From Centroberyx gerrardi (taxonomy: Eukaryota > Chordata > Actinopteri > Beryciformes > Berycidae), in contig NC_135997.1 of the NCBI RefSeq assembly GCF_048128805.1, positions 27,132,315 to 27,196,314 of the forward strand: 64,000 nt of DNA, given 5' to 3'. The position numbers and the translations under genes were made by a program. The notes under the pieces were generated by a model that did no database searches, was not told the DNA's origin, and saw nothing but the letters and a program-made list of their open reading frames with translations. Position 1 is the stretch's first letter, and the number at the start of each line of letters is the position of its first letter. Shown piece after piece: positions 12,301 to 26,500 of this stretch.

Positions 12301-15300
12301 CCACTTTGTATTTTGCACAGATCAGATAGCATGCAACATGACATGGCCATCTGTTTATCATAACAGCCTCGTACTCCCTTTCCTCAGAATAGGTCTAGAT
12401 CTCAGGAAAACTATTTTCCTAGATTTGGAGCACTGATACTGCAGGTGTTCTCAGAAAATAGAAGTGTAAATGTTGATTGATTCATGATTTGCCTTGTTTG
12501 GGCTTGCGAGAGGCCAAGCGTTGGCTTGGCTCCGCTACAGTCTTATTTCTCATATTTTCCATGACCATGTGGGATACTGCAGAGCCTATCACATGTGTTA
12601 TCCATTATCTTGTGCTGTAGCCTTGTCCTCATTTTTTCTCTCACTTTGTTATTGTAGAAGACTTTGTAACGCATTGAGTTGCATTTGATCTCATTGTCAG
12701 CATGTTACGGGAATGAGAAAGTGCCTTTCATGCTATTGTGCAGTCTTCATTAGGAGGCGTTACATATTATCTGTGTTTTACATTATTAGGCTATATGCAT
12801 TACCTGCAAGCTGCATTATTAGGCTGTACGTGTCTTCTGTAATCTCTTATTTGGCTGTTTTGTGTGCACTACTCTTTTGAGCCTGAGAATGACATTGCTA
12901 CAGACATTTGATCACGATTGACTGGTTGAGTTCTGATTAGCAGCTGAGCATCAACAGCAGGAATTTCACATCTTCCTCTACACCCTGGATCTGGGCCAGT
13001 GTTTATCAAGCCTCTCAGAGTAGGAGTTGAGAGTAGGAGGAGGGTAGGCAGTATATCGTCCTATTTTATACATGCTGTGTTGGTATGGAACCACACAAAA
13101 ATATGAGTTTTTATAAGACTGACAATTTACTGCTGCTGTTGTTTTTTTTCAAATCCAACGTACAAAAAACATGCTCATTTTAGCAGTATAATAAGGAATT
13201 TATGAATTAAATTTTGTTACAAAACATATATAAACATACCATCAGAATAATTTATATTGGAAAAACCAAATACTGTTGAGTATTACTATATTATCAAAAC
13301 ATTAAAAAAAATTAAATAAAAATCACAATGTGATATTTTGATCATATCTCCCAGCTCTAGTTTGGTTACTGACTCAGGATCACTGAGCAGACTCTACTGC
13401 GACTCTGTTTTTCTATCCTTATCTTTAGAGCAATTCATTTTCCACGTTACACACAGTGTAAATAAGAATTTGTTTCTTTGCATATCCCTCTGAGAGACAC
13501 AAAGATGAACAGAGCACAGGAGCAAGCAGGGATTCACTGCCCTGCCTCTCCATTATCACCTGAGAGAGAACGAGACTAACAGTCTAAAAGCCCTGTGACT
13601 TTGAATTTGTGGAAGCATCCCTGCCGGGAATCGAACACGGGTCTCCCGATTGAGAGTCTGCAATCTAACTCCCTGTGGCACACTTTCACCCACGTGACAA
13701 AAAGTGGTGAACAGAGCGACCTACCGAACAAAGCGATCCATAGAGCCCTTGCTGTTGCGGGGCTACAAACTGACTTGAGATGAGCAGTTCTACCATGAGA
13801 CAGAGACATTTAAAATTTGTATTTATTCCATGAGAATTGACTGAGCACTCAGGCTCTTTATCAGCATATTCACATATGGGAGGTGTATCGTCAGTGGAGT
13901 TAAGCACTTTGTTCAAGGGCGTCCCAGCAGTAGTTGGTGAGGGAGGGAAGACTGTTGATCCTTCACTTTCTCAGCCCTTATTTTCTCAGCTGGTCTGGGA
14001 TTCGAATCAGCAATCTTCCGGTTACAAACCCGCATCTCTAACTTCTACCTTACTGCTGCCCTGATCTGACCCCAGTCTGAACAGTTACTGCTGTGGGAGT
14101 TAAACCTATGACCTTACGATTATGGGACGGCTTCTCTAACCACTAGGCCACCCGCATAAGAGAAGGAGAGTATAATTTCTGTTCATTATAAGATCTGAGG
14201 GCAATATCCAGCTGAAATGCCTGTGCTGAGGAACTTCAGAAATTTAGACATTTAGGCATTTATCTGATGCTCTTACCCAGAACAACGTTCAGTGAGTGAG
14301 GTGTTTGGAGTTCAAAGTCTTGCCAAAGGGCACATAGCTGTTGATGGCCTTGTTGTCTGTTGTGGGGTTCAAACCTGTGACCTTTTTTGACCTTATCATG
14401 CAGTCCATCTACTAGCTTGCCTTGTGACCTCCAGTTATTGTTTCAATATCTTGCTGAAGGACACTCTGACAGGCTTGGACACGTTGTTTCTAGTTTGTGG
14501 CCTTCGAGGTACAGAACATTCTCTTCATGACTATTTTGAACTTAACATGATGATGAGAATACTGTGAGTAAGACATGGGTCACGTAAACACCATCTAATT
14601 GTGCTATGTCACTTAAGGTCAGAGTATTAATACCATAGTGATATAACACTATAATAGTGTTATATCTCTATGATTAATACTGTGATACTGTGATGATGCA
14701 ATATTAGTCTCAGCACTGGATAAATTGCGCACAGTTACATTTACATTTTAGGCATTTAGCTGACCCTCTTATCCAGAGCAACTAACAATGAGTCGGGCTG
14801 CGGTTCATTGTCTTGCTTCCACCATGACATGGTCACTCTACCCATCAGGCCACCCTGCTGCCCAAAAGCTACATATCAAAGAGAGAGACTTTAACCAAAA
14901 GTAAGGAAGGAGGCTCATGACACTATCCAGTCAATTATCTAAGTATGCAAAGTTGCATGAAAACAAGAATATTAAGAGAAACTTTTTGTCCTGTTCTTAT
15001 GAACAGCCTTATCAAATTATTCTCATAAAAGTAAAATAATATTAGATTATTATGTGTATATAATTGAAGAATATGGTTCCAAAATTAGATATCCGAAAAA
15101 AGTTTCGCTTTCTGTTACAAAACAAATGACAGCAAACAATTAAAACAAATCATGTTACTTTCAAAGGATAGCAGGCAACTTAAATCTTTGGTTGACCAAA
15201 TGATAACACTTTTACAAATTCGATCCTCTACATTTTAGAGATATTGAATGAACTTTAACCAAAAGTGGATATGTAGCATTTTGTAAATGAATTCTTCTAT

Positions 15301-16305
15301 TGTTGTTGCTGTTGTAGGTTTCAAATTCTCTCACTCTCAGCATTTTTGTGCATACACCTCCTGTATCATTGTTGATAAAACCCCTGGAGGTTCGCTAGTT
15401 TTGGTTCCATGACATGTTGTGTTGAAGAATGAAGGAGGCTGTGCCTTGTTGTTCCCGTCTGCCATCAAAATGCAGCGGCATATTTCTGTCTTTACAACCC
15501 AGCCTCCCCCTTGAGATATTTTGAGCAGGTACCTGAAAAAGAAAACCCTGTGACCACGGTGGAGCCTGTGGTGTCCTGTTGCTCTTATTTTGCTAACTGG
15601 ACAACAAACAGCCTCTAAGCCTGGGCTATTCTCTCACCAGTACACACGGATGTACGTGTGCACGTGCACAGACAAACACACACACCCATACACTACGTAG
15701 GGGTGGAAAAATATATGTCAACCCAAAGCATTTGGAATAAGAGTGTTTCAGCAGTGTGTCAACAGTATGTAAGAGTGTTTCATTAGTATATGCAAAATTG
15801 TTTTATATGAAAGCATTTTAATAGAGTATATATGAGTGTTTCATTGGTATATATGAGAGCATTTCAATGGTGTTTCTGAGTGTTTAAATAGTGTAGATGA
15901 GAGATTTTCAGTAGTGTGTGTAAGAGGGTTTCAGTGGTGTGAGAGTTGTTCAGTAGTGTATATGAGCATAGAGCATTTTAGTGGTGTTTATGAAAGCATT
16001 TCAGTGGTGTATGCGAGGGAGTTTCAGTAGTGTTTAGTGAAATTTCAATGTATCTCATATGTGAGAGGTGTGTATGTGCAAGGTTAAGTCTGATAACTTT
16101 CATAACTGGATAAATTAGCATGTAGAGTGGGCGCTAAGCAATTGAATTTACTATTATACACCACAGAAACTAATTCTCCAAACTGCAAAACTATTTCTTG
16201 GCTACATTAGGTTAAGTTACATTACACCAGCAGCTTGCTCTTATTTTCCTATTTGGAGAGCGAACAGGCTCCTCAGCCTTTCTACTAGATCATTCTTATA
16301 GCTCC

Positions 16306-16343
<38 letters not shown>

Positions 16344-19300
16344 TGGATAGACATATTCAGTCAAATACACTCTCTCTCTTACTCGCATATAGAGACACAC
16401 ACACTTGTGCTCATACACACAAATGTAATTTCCATGTATAGCACACATGGAATCTGTAAAAAGTCAAGTTTAGCCACGCTCTCAACTCTCATTGCATGAC
16501 ATTGTATTCAGGACACCAACGTTACAGCACACACAAATTTTGCGCAAATACAGAGACACACGCTCGAGTCTGGGTAGTTTCCATGTATCCTGGCCAGATG
16601 TTTTATTTTCAAACTTGTGTGCATTGATTTGTGCTTCATGACACGACCTTGGCTCTCAGATTTATAGTACATAACAGGACTTCCCTATTATGGTAGAATG
16701 GTATTTGCTGCTGAAAACAGTAGGGTAACATTGTAGACCAATGTTGTGTAAAGAGGAGATGATTGCATTTTAGGCTGATGCGTAAAAGAGAGGCGATTAC
16801 ATTGTAGACTGCTGTTGTGTCAAAAATTAGATTATTCTGTAGTATTGAATAGAAACAGAGTAACCCAATTTTATCCTACAACAAATCAGTGAATTTACAC
16901 TATCAGCTGGAAAAAACGGATTTGTTATGGAGCTTTTGAATACATCAGCATGTTGAAATGAGGTGGAAATTGTCAGTTCTCAACAGTTACAGTGGAGGGC
17001 TTTTTTTTTTTTTTTTTAAAGAATATTCCTACACAACAGTGAAGCAGCCTAAGGGCAGTGTGCTGATTTAGTTCATGTGATTCTGTGAGTTCTGTGCAAA
17101 AAATGTGACTGTGGTGGTGAGTCAGCCTACTAATGTGACGTTATTTTAGGAAAAACAAGTAAGTTAATATAATCAAGCTCAGTGTGTCACATACAGACAG
17201 GCACACACATACAGACTATACAAAACATTAGGAACATATACAGTATGTCCTCTGTAAAGTAGATTGAATAGGCAAATCCAGGTGAAAGCTATGATCCCTT
17301 ATTGTTTTCACCAACTGAATCCACCTCATTCATGAAGTGTAGATGTCAATGAAGGGGACGAGACGGGTTAAAGCCTCGTCTTGACTTGAGACACCTGAGG
17401 CATGGACTGTGCAACTCAATATTAGGGCGGTGGTCATGGTGGGAAAATTAACACTGGCCACCAGCCAAAGTAGGTAGGTAGATCACTTTGTGAGGTAACC
17501 AGCCATCATTTAGAGGTCCTATTGTTTTCCTGTTTGCCAAACATGCCTTGTAGAAGGTCGTATGAGACTGAAAGCTTGGCAATAAATCAAATGGATCTAA
17601 GTGTGCGGATGTCCCATCTCTTTTTCTGAGCATTTTTGTCTACCTCCAGCACCTTCGCTAAGCCTTCAACCGGGTGAGCGGTGGTTGTTCTACATACAGG
17701 TCCTATTCTATTGAAAAAATTAGTCAGCTGGTAAATTAGCGCAAGAAGCTGGTTATTCTGGGTATTTACCAGCCCCTGAGGCCTGTGGACAAAAACGGTA
17801 GTTTCCTGTCCTGATGGTGCTCCAAATGTTTTGTACGCTGAGTGTGTGTCTCATACATCCAGAATTATGTATTCTAGCAAGGTGAGGATGTATGTTCTCC
17901 AGGGTGACATATGTTGTAACAACAATCTGTTGTGTGTTTCCAGGTACTGGGCCGGTGCTTCCTCACGGTGATGCAGGTCCATTTCCAGTTTCTATCACAG
18001 GCCTTGCAGAAGGTCCAGCCCGTGGCCCAGTCCTGCCTGGCAGAGGCTCTGGCCCAGGCCCAGGAGCGTCGCACCAACGCCCGCTCCCAAAGCACCGGTC
18101 CCGGGCCCCTCACGGAGCTGGAGGAGGCCTCCCGCTCATGGAAAGGTGCAGCTGAGGTATGCAGCCACGGGGCGCCCCCAGGACTCTTCCTGGTCTGGGC
18201 CTTGGAATTGGGGGTTTTGTGTCTGTGAGGTGAAAAGCCGGCTTGTTATACATTCCTGAGAAATGCCAGCCATTTATGATTTCCAGCCTCAATTTCCTAT
18301 TTCCTCTTTTTCGGCTGCAGTTTGTCTGTGAACTGGCATTGCCATGTTCCATACCCTTCTAAACCCCCACCCATGTAAGGGAGGCCATTTTGTAAGAGGA
18401 GCTAGCTAATCCCTGGCTAATCAGTCCCTCTGGCCCATTTTGAGCTTTGTTCTGTACAGTGAGCCAGAGAGGAGAATAGTGGGTTGATTGATCTGTTAAG
18501 CCCTGGCATGCAGAGTGTTAGCCCCGGAGGGGACTAGGCCCGGATAGATCCTGGTGGAATGTGCTGTGGAATGGGCCTCACTGCTGGGGAGTTTAGACAG
18601 AGGGAGGTGGCCAGGACTCCATTTCAGCAGCCACACATATTTTTATGGCCTGAAAATGTTTTTAAAATGTGTTATGTTCAGTGTCTCTGGAAATTTCCAA
18701 CAGTTTTGTTATTGATAGAAGTTATAGTACATTTGCAATGTTATATTCCAGAATGCTTTCCATCTATTTTGGCCAAAATATCATTACCTGAAATTCCTCA
18801 TTCAATATTCCTAAAATAAAGAGGATTTGTCAATAGAGACTTAAGTTACTCACTGTCCTTTTCAAAACACCAGCATTTGTTTGTTTTTTGTGCTATCCAC
18901 CCTTTCAGAAGAAAAGGGGACTTTTTTCAAAGATAGATATCTAATTTGGAATACAGCTCACTGATTTTCAGAATATTTCTTTCTGTGTGATTGTTCTGTA
19001 GCTGTGTATATGTTGCTGCTCTCAGTCTGACCTATTACTGTGTTCTGTACTGCTGTGCCCTTAGGCCACGGGAAGGCTGAGGGAGAGGGGCCGGGACGGC
19101 TGCCTGGCAGGCATCCAGGTTCAGCAGCTCTTCTGCTCCAACAACACCACCATCCCCGAGCACCAGCTCAAGGAGCTCAACATGAAGATTGACAACGCTT
19201 TACAGGTAACACCACCATCCAGGGCAGGAAACTAACTTTTTCATCCACAGTGACTGGTGGATTCCAAAAACAACAGCCATTTTCACCATTTTACCAGCCA

Positions 19301-20697
19301 AATAAGATTTTTAGAACGGAGAGGTTGGTTACTTGCCAAATTGGCTGGTAAAGTAGACAAACTTACCAGTCACAGACTAAAACATTGCCAGCATTTGACA
19401 GGTGGCTGATGGTAATTTCCACTCTGTCACAGACAATCATTGCCTGAAGAGTTGTTTCAGTTGTTGAATTCTTGCTTTTAACATATTTGAAATTCTTGCT
19501 GCCAGAAAACATTTCACTACATTTTTAAACCTGTGTCTCACTTTGTTGCCAATTGCATCATACATTTTCCATCTACATTACTAAAAAATTGACTTGAGTC
19601 ACCGCCCTTGAGTCCCCTCAGCTAATCAAGTGGTTTATGGATTTGGCAAAGCAATGACTGGCCTACTTCTATACTGAATGTTGAATGTATGATTATAGAG
19701 TGGTATGTGTAGTCTGCTGTCTACCATGTATCTTGCACCATCCCCTTGCACTGTATGTGAGATCCTGTTGTTCTGCACCATATACATCAGTATCTACTGT
19801 TACCATGTTAGTTTCCGATATGTCCCCGTGCCAGTGCCACCAAGACAAATTTCTATACATTTATTGTACATGGCTATTAAAATGATCCTGATTTTGAGTC
19901 TTTAGGTGTTCAAGCGGCCTATTTTACTCATCACAAACTCAATTAATCTGAAAATCACTTTGCTCCTGTGTTTAATCTGTTGAGACATTGAAATTGGAGA
20001 TTAGCATTTGTTAGCAGTGTTAATGGAGTTGATAGCTGTTTTTTTTTTTTGTCTTTGAAGCATTCAAATAAAATTTAATTTTAGTTAAGAACAGGGTAGG
20101 GTCACCAATGAAATTGCACTGCCACGGGAGGAGTGGAATCAAAAACCATTGTACTTGGTGATTAAAGCGATTGTGGTTCTGATGTTGAGCTGATAGTCGG
20201 TCATTCCTCTTCTTGGTCCCCAGGCCTATAAAGCAGCACTAGAGAGCCTGGGCCACAGTGAGTATGCACTGAAGGCCGGCTTTCACCTTAACCCCAAATC
20301 TGTGGAGGCAGCCTTGCAGGTAGGTCCACTCTCAGAACTGTGCAGACAGTCCAACCAAAATCTTGAAAGATTTAGACTATGAAGAGGAGGGGTACAATTT
20401 AAAGTTACAGTCTACAAGGGTAAAACTCAAATATACAATCTGGGATTCATTTGATTCTTAAAAATTTGGGTCCATTGACACATTTTCTTCATCCATAGAT
20501 GAGTCACAGATGGAATATAAGCTTTTTTTTAACTATCCTAACCCATTATAACTTTATACTTTATTCTAAGATTTAATTCAAATGTTAACAGACACTATCA
20601 ATTATTGTATTGTTGTTTTGTGTGTCTGTGTTTGTGTGTGCCTATATGATGCATCTGTCTTTGTATGTGTGTGTGCGTTTGTGTTTCAATTTTTGTT

Positions 20698-20738
<41 letters not shown>

Positions 20739-21012
20739 GGCTGCTGCAGCGAGGCGGAGGCCCAGCAGGCAGGCAGGATGCAGACCACCTCCCAGCCCAT
20801 CCAGTGCGAGCTGCCCACCATCCCTGTGCAGATTGGCTCCCACTTCCTCAAAGGAGTGTCCTTCAACGAGTCGGCGGCTGAGAACCTCAAACTGAAAACG
20901 GTACGAGCCTTGACCCGATTGCCGGCTTCCTACTTGTTTCATTGTTCGGCAATCTTGTTCTCCAGAAAAGTTCAAGTTGCAACCAAGGGTCAACCACCTC
21001 ACATGCTCGCGT

Positions 21013-21049
<37 letters not shown>

Positions 21050-21050
21050 T

Positions 21051-21111
<61 letters not shown>

Positions 21112-23516
21112 GTCTTATAACTGACTTGGCTTCTGTGATTTGACATGAGTTCTCTTCAACCCGTACTTAGTGTGGTCCACATGAGGCTTTGGGCCTCTGT
21201 GTGAGTGCTTTGTGTTTACACTGGGATTCTCCTCTTATCTACCAGAAAAACAAGCCACTGATAGTCACTCTCATAACAGTTGTCTGGCTGCTGCGCTAAT
21301 TATGCCAGACCGATGCACTGTTGGCCACTCACTCCACTTCCCTCTGTAGCTGCTGCAGCCATACTGTATGCCATGCTGCTTGAACATCCACAGCGCTAGA
21401 ATGGAATGTTATGTAGAATGATTTGATGGTTTACTAGTCTATAGTCTATAATATGTATTTCACTGTCCTTTTGTACTCTATATAACATGTTATTGCACTT
21501 GAACCATGTGTGTCAGTATGCACTGTGAAACTGCATATTGTCAGTGTGTCACTGTGCCAATGCCTCCAAGACAAATTGCTATGTATTTATTGAACTTGGC
21601 AATTAAATGTATTATGATTCTGATGGCTGCTCCCAAGAAATCACAAGACACGGCCTATCCTAGTGAGCACAAGGCTCTTGTCAGGTGAAAAACTCTAAAA
21701 TATAAAAAAAAGTCCCCTGGACTTATGAGAAAATTCAGGGTCACTAGTTGGAACTAAAAACAAAGCTGTTTTTCTGAATTCCGGGAAGGTTTTGGAGATA
21801 TCAGATGATCAAAGATGCAGACTATCAAAGTCTCTTGTGGCATTTTCAGCAGCATCTGTATAGGGTTACGGTAGGCCTTACGTCAGCAGACGGTGGCGGC
21901 AGACTGCTGTGTTGACGGCCCACCTTGTTTTGTCTCCTCAGCACACCATGCTGCAGCTCATTAAGGAGGCGCTGGGCCAGAACGGAGTGACCCCCAGGGA
22001 CGACTCCCCCGTCACCGAGGTCCTCAACCAAGTCTGCCCATCCAGCTGGAGAGGGGCCTGCAAGACCGCCGTCCAGCTGCTCTTCGCCCAGGCCGGACTG
22101 GTGAGTGGAGGTGTTACAGACCGGGGCTCCTACGCAGGTCTGCAAAACCTTTTATAACCTGTGACCTTGTAATTACGGGGCAGTCTCCAGATGAGCTGAA
22201 ACATCTCCTTTGGCTGTGGCAGGCTTCTGCAGTGGTGCCACTGCAGAAGTATTGGTATTATTCTCCTAAAAATATATTCAAGCTAAACAGAAAATGGAGC
22301 ACTTGTGAAAACTGAGAAGTAGGGATAGTCATTTGGAATTATATTTTACATTTTGGCCATTTAGCTAATGATTTTATCCAGAGCGACTTAGAATGAATTT
22401 AGCAGTAGAATAAGCCTCAGTTCCTATATCATCAACATTACAAGCAACCAATAGTAAGGAGTGCACAGGTCAGAGGCGCAGTGTGCTAACAATATTCCTT
22501 TAAGAAAAACAAGAGTTAAGGGTAGAAGTAGAAGGGATTTGTTTCTTTGTTAAATTCTTTCTTACATTTTTTCACTGTGCTTCGAAACCTTATCACTTTT
22601 GGAGAACAAATGTGCCTTGAAAAAATGTCACCATAAACACCTGCACGGCAGTCTATTTAGGCTAGCAGTATCTCAGGCAGAGCTTGTCTATTGTAGCAGT
22701 GCTCTGTCAGAAGAGAGTAAATGATTTTTTTGTGCAGGATATAACACAAACAGCTTTCTAGAAAGTTCTCTAATGGATTTACATCCTGTATTTCGGTCTT
22801 ATAAACACCCACCGCCATGATGCACTTGACAGTGCAACAGTACAGAGCAATGGAAAGGAGGTGGCTTGCCGATGTGAACAGGCCTATTGTACTTCAGCGC
22901 TGCTTAGTTAGTGAAACCGCTGCTTTTGTGCGTCTGCGGGTTTGGCAACTCGCATCCCATTGTTTGTCAGGTTTGTAATGGAGATGAGGAGGCCTGTCGG
23001 CTTGCTTTGAAGAGATCGAGAGGTGTAAACAAACACCAGAGAGACACAAAGGGGAAGCCAACATTCCTGCAACATCTGGGCGAAGGATGGGCTTGCCTGG
23101 GCGGCTCGGCAAACAGAATCCCCCCCCTCCTGGTGAAAAGGAGAGTCAGAGGGAGGAGGGTCAGCGGCAGGACTCTCCTCAGAGCAGCACCAGTGTGTTT
23201 ATGCTCCGGTGTTTATTTCCTCAGTGTGGTCTGCTGTGTTTTGTGTGTCAGGCCTTGGGAGTGTTCCCATCCAGCCTGCCAGCCCAGCGCTGACTGTAAA
23301 ACAAACCGTGGGTGATGGATGAGCACTTTACATTCGCTCCTTATCTGAGCCTATGACCACTCCACCTCCAAAATAGATCACACACCAGTGCGCACGTGCA
23401 CCTTCGTACACACATTCTCATGCACATAGTATCTCCCTATCTCCCTCACACTTACACACACACCCACTCATATATACACACTTTCATGCACACACATTCT
23501 CATACATATACACACA

Positions 23517-23565
<49 letters not shown>

Positions 23566-26500
23566 TCTCTCTCACGCACACACACTTGTGCTCACAGGGA
23601 GAATCACCATATCTGTCCCATTGTCCTTCCTGGCAACATTACTCACCAGCGACTCCTCCTAGTGAGAAGTCATAACTCATGACTCTGAGCTTCCAGCTAC
23701 GGAGTTGACCTCGTCTATTTTGCTGCTGTTCCTCCCTCTCCCTGCCCCCGATGACCTTGTCGTGCGACTTTCGACATGGCGGCCAGGCTGTGTCCGTCTG
23801 GATGTGTGTGCCGCTCTCACAGGACCGTTGGCAGCCCGGGGTTCCCGAGGATACACCTGCTTTATTAATAACAATAGTCCAACTTCCTGTAATACAGGAA
23901 ATGGGCTCCTCCCTCCCTCCCTCCCTCCCTCCTCTATGTGACCCAGTTGCATGGGTCTCGAGGAGCCAAGGCCACCTTCAAAGAACTGGGAAATATATGT
24001 GACTAGCAGCAGGCCAGGCTGTTTGTTGCCACTGGCTGATTGACTGCATTTACCTTCCTCACCCTGAACCTCCTCTCTCCGCGTGGGAAATTAATGCCGG
24101 ACCACAGCCAAAATGCCTGTAACTGCTTGTAACTGGCTATGGCTGGTAGGTTTTGCCATGGTAGATACCCAACCATCATCTGAAGGTTCTATCCTTACTG
24201 TAAAATCTGACTGGTTAGTAAAATAGTGAAGGAAGCTGGTGTTTTGGGATTCATCAACCACTGTGGCCTATGGGGACAAAAATGTTAGTTTCCCATCACA
24301 GACCTTGTCAGAGTTTATGTAGAGGGCAAAAGCAATCTCTCTTGTTTCACCGAAGTCCTTGTCCGTTTTGTTTTGTAAATAAAGGATATTGGGATTACAT
24401 TGTGTCACACTGGGAGAAATTGATTCCCTAGTTGTTTTACTTGTCTAGACATAAAAAAGGGGTCAATATACAGTATATACTTCTATGCAGTGCTTGCACA
24501 AGCAGAGCCTGTAGTAAGGAAATAAATGGCAGTGAGGAAATGCGTTCTGTCAGGAGCTAGGCTGATGCAGGTGTGTGTGTTTGTTTGTGTCCCAACAGGT
24601 GGTTGTTGATACAGCTCAGATTGAGAACAAGGAGGCCTATGCTCCCCAGATCACTCTGGAGGGATCCAAGGTGGTGGTCCAGGTTCCCTCCACCTGGTGA
24701 GTACATCATGATACTGATTTTATTTTTAAAGCAAGCGCTAGTCCAACTTCGGAACTTGATTTTCTGTATACATCTCTCCAACAAGTGTCAGTGCAGTTTA
24801 AAATGACCAAGGACCAAACTCTGCTGCTTAAGTAGTGAAACCTCTCCTTTCTGTCACGGCTTTGACAGAGTATGAACAGACATGGCTGTGCCCTAGCTAA
24901 AAATCCCTGAAAATTAACCTTTTTGACGAGAGGTTATAGGTCTATAGATGAAGATATCAGAAAGAGAAATTGGTTAGCCAGGTACATTTACATGCACTAG
25001 GATTTTATCTTGTGATTTGGTGTACATAAGGTACAGTAAGTACGGCACAGTGAACAGACAAACGTAATGATATGCAAACATAATGTACACAGTAAGAGAT
25101 GAGACAGAGAACGCTAAGTTAGGAGAGGCAACAAAATGACAGCATAGCATGACTCGGGTTGTTGATCCACCCATTCAGTGTACATTGACTGCTTTCCCAA
25201 GGCGAGCGTCCAGGATCCGCTCACCACACACTAAAGAGGATTTGAGACACTGGTTATACTGGTTCCATACACTGATTATACAAAACATTAACACCACCTT
25301 CCTAATATTGAGTTGCAGCTCATTTGGCGTCACCTGCACTTTGTACTGATCTGTGCAGGTCAGCGGGTTTAGCATGGCAGCAACACTGTCAGTGTTAGGA
25401 TCTCGGTTCCCACTGGTCCCACACATGCTAAAAGGGTTTGCACTCGCAGTAATGAAAGGAGCTTTGACTAAAAGCATCTAGCAAAAGGCATAAGTTATAT
25501 TAAAATTCTCAAGGTTTGAAAATCCTTCTTGAAACCAACTCCTGCTCTTCATCTACAGCACCGCTCCTCGACTGAACTGGATTTAATTGGTGAAATCAAT
25601 AAGCTTTCAACTGGATTCACTTGGTGCTTCGTAGTTAATATTCTGTGCACTGTACAGTCAAGTTGACATAGATAAGAAAAATTCACTGTGTAGAACACTG
25701 AATAACAATTTATATTGTTTTATCAAATTTTTAAATATTGGCATATCAAGTGTTGAAATAATTGCACTTTAATTTGTTTTCTCTTTGTGTTATGGGTACA
25801 TCGTGCTATATATTTCAACAGCCACATTTATGCTCCATATACCATACAATGAAATGCCAAAATATCAGTGCTGAAAACGTTGAACTGAAATTTATGCTTA
25901 TGTACACACAGGTTAAAGTTTGCCTTACATTTTACCGGCCAGTCATGATCCAGAAAATCTAAGATTATCATCTGTTTAGTTCATACAATCATGTGATTTT
26001 GTTGGAAGGAGTGCATCAGCAGAAAACAAAACAAAACAGGAAGCGTGTTTTTACCCTTTGGTTGCCCTCTTAAAATGTTGTCATGGGCTGTTTGATTGGG
26101 AAAAATGCTTTACTTTATTTAGTTTATTTATGCAATAAGTTATTTTAGTTGTTTTATTGTTGGTTATTATTTGTTTTACAACTGTTATGTATATGCAACC
26201 AAACACAGATGCAAGATAGATGGGTCCATGAATGTCTTAAATCAACACAAAACCAGGTCTCAAAGAAAAGAGAAGCTTGACTGAGGAAACTCCATTTTAG
26301 CACCAGCCTGCTTTATATTCATAGTTACATACATTCATGCCCAGTGCAACCATAATCTTCTACTGATGGCTACTGAGCGGCTCCACTGGAGCATCTGGAG
26401 GCTCCGTACCTTTCTCAAGGGCAAATTGTTAGTTGAGGGAAGGGAAAGCGTTATTCATTCACTTCTCCCATACCCAGGTTTTCCCAGCCGGTCTGAGGAC

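Larger units (their letters stand above)
6878..17943 (+). other. garre1: garre1 intron 1 (11 kb)
   Basis: GT-AG intron between phase-0 exons. It contains a CT-rich microsatellite, the 1190-bp hAT element, a second hAT MITE, a cluster of SINE fragments (12.0-14.9 kb), a long palindrome at 14622-14680, a decayed ~30-bp tandem repeat at 15.73-16.05 kb, a (CA)n and a Tc1-like fragment. A repeat-poor stretch at 10860-11110 could be regulatory. No exon was recognised inside. Confidence 0.8.
22101..24598 (+). other. garre1: garre1 intron 6
   Basis: Carries the SINE at its 5' part, a GC-richer non-repetitive stretch at about 22860-23290 (with TGTAAACAAACA, FOX-like, and ACATTCCTGC, TEAD-like), a CA/CT-rich block at 23400-23580, a (CCCT)n at 23907-23933 and one copy of the ccagcca repeat at 24095-24300. 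No exon was seen. The TF motif calls are single-site and weak. Confidence 0.6.

Noticed and set aside
13615..13660. tRNA-like string GAATCGAACACGGGTCTCCC, considered as a tRNA gene
   Set aside because: Only a box-B-like region is visible. No complete cloverleaf or box A at the right distance; it is next to SINE fragments and is best read as SINE debris.
20598..21146. Long open frames on both strands over garre1 exon 5 and its flanks (for example a 182-aa minus-strand frame)
   Set aside because: They are made of (GT)n and (CT)n microsatellites and an antisense shadow of exon 5. The residues are Arg/Glu, Thr/His or Ser/Leu repeats.
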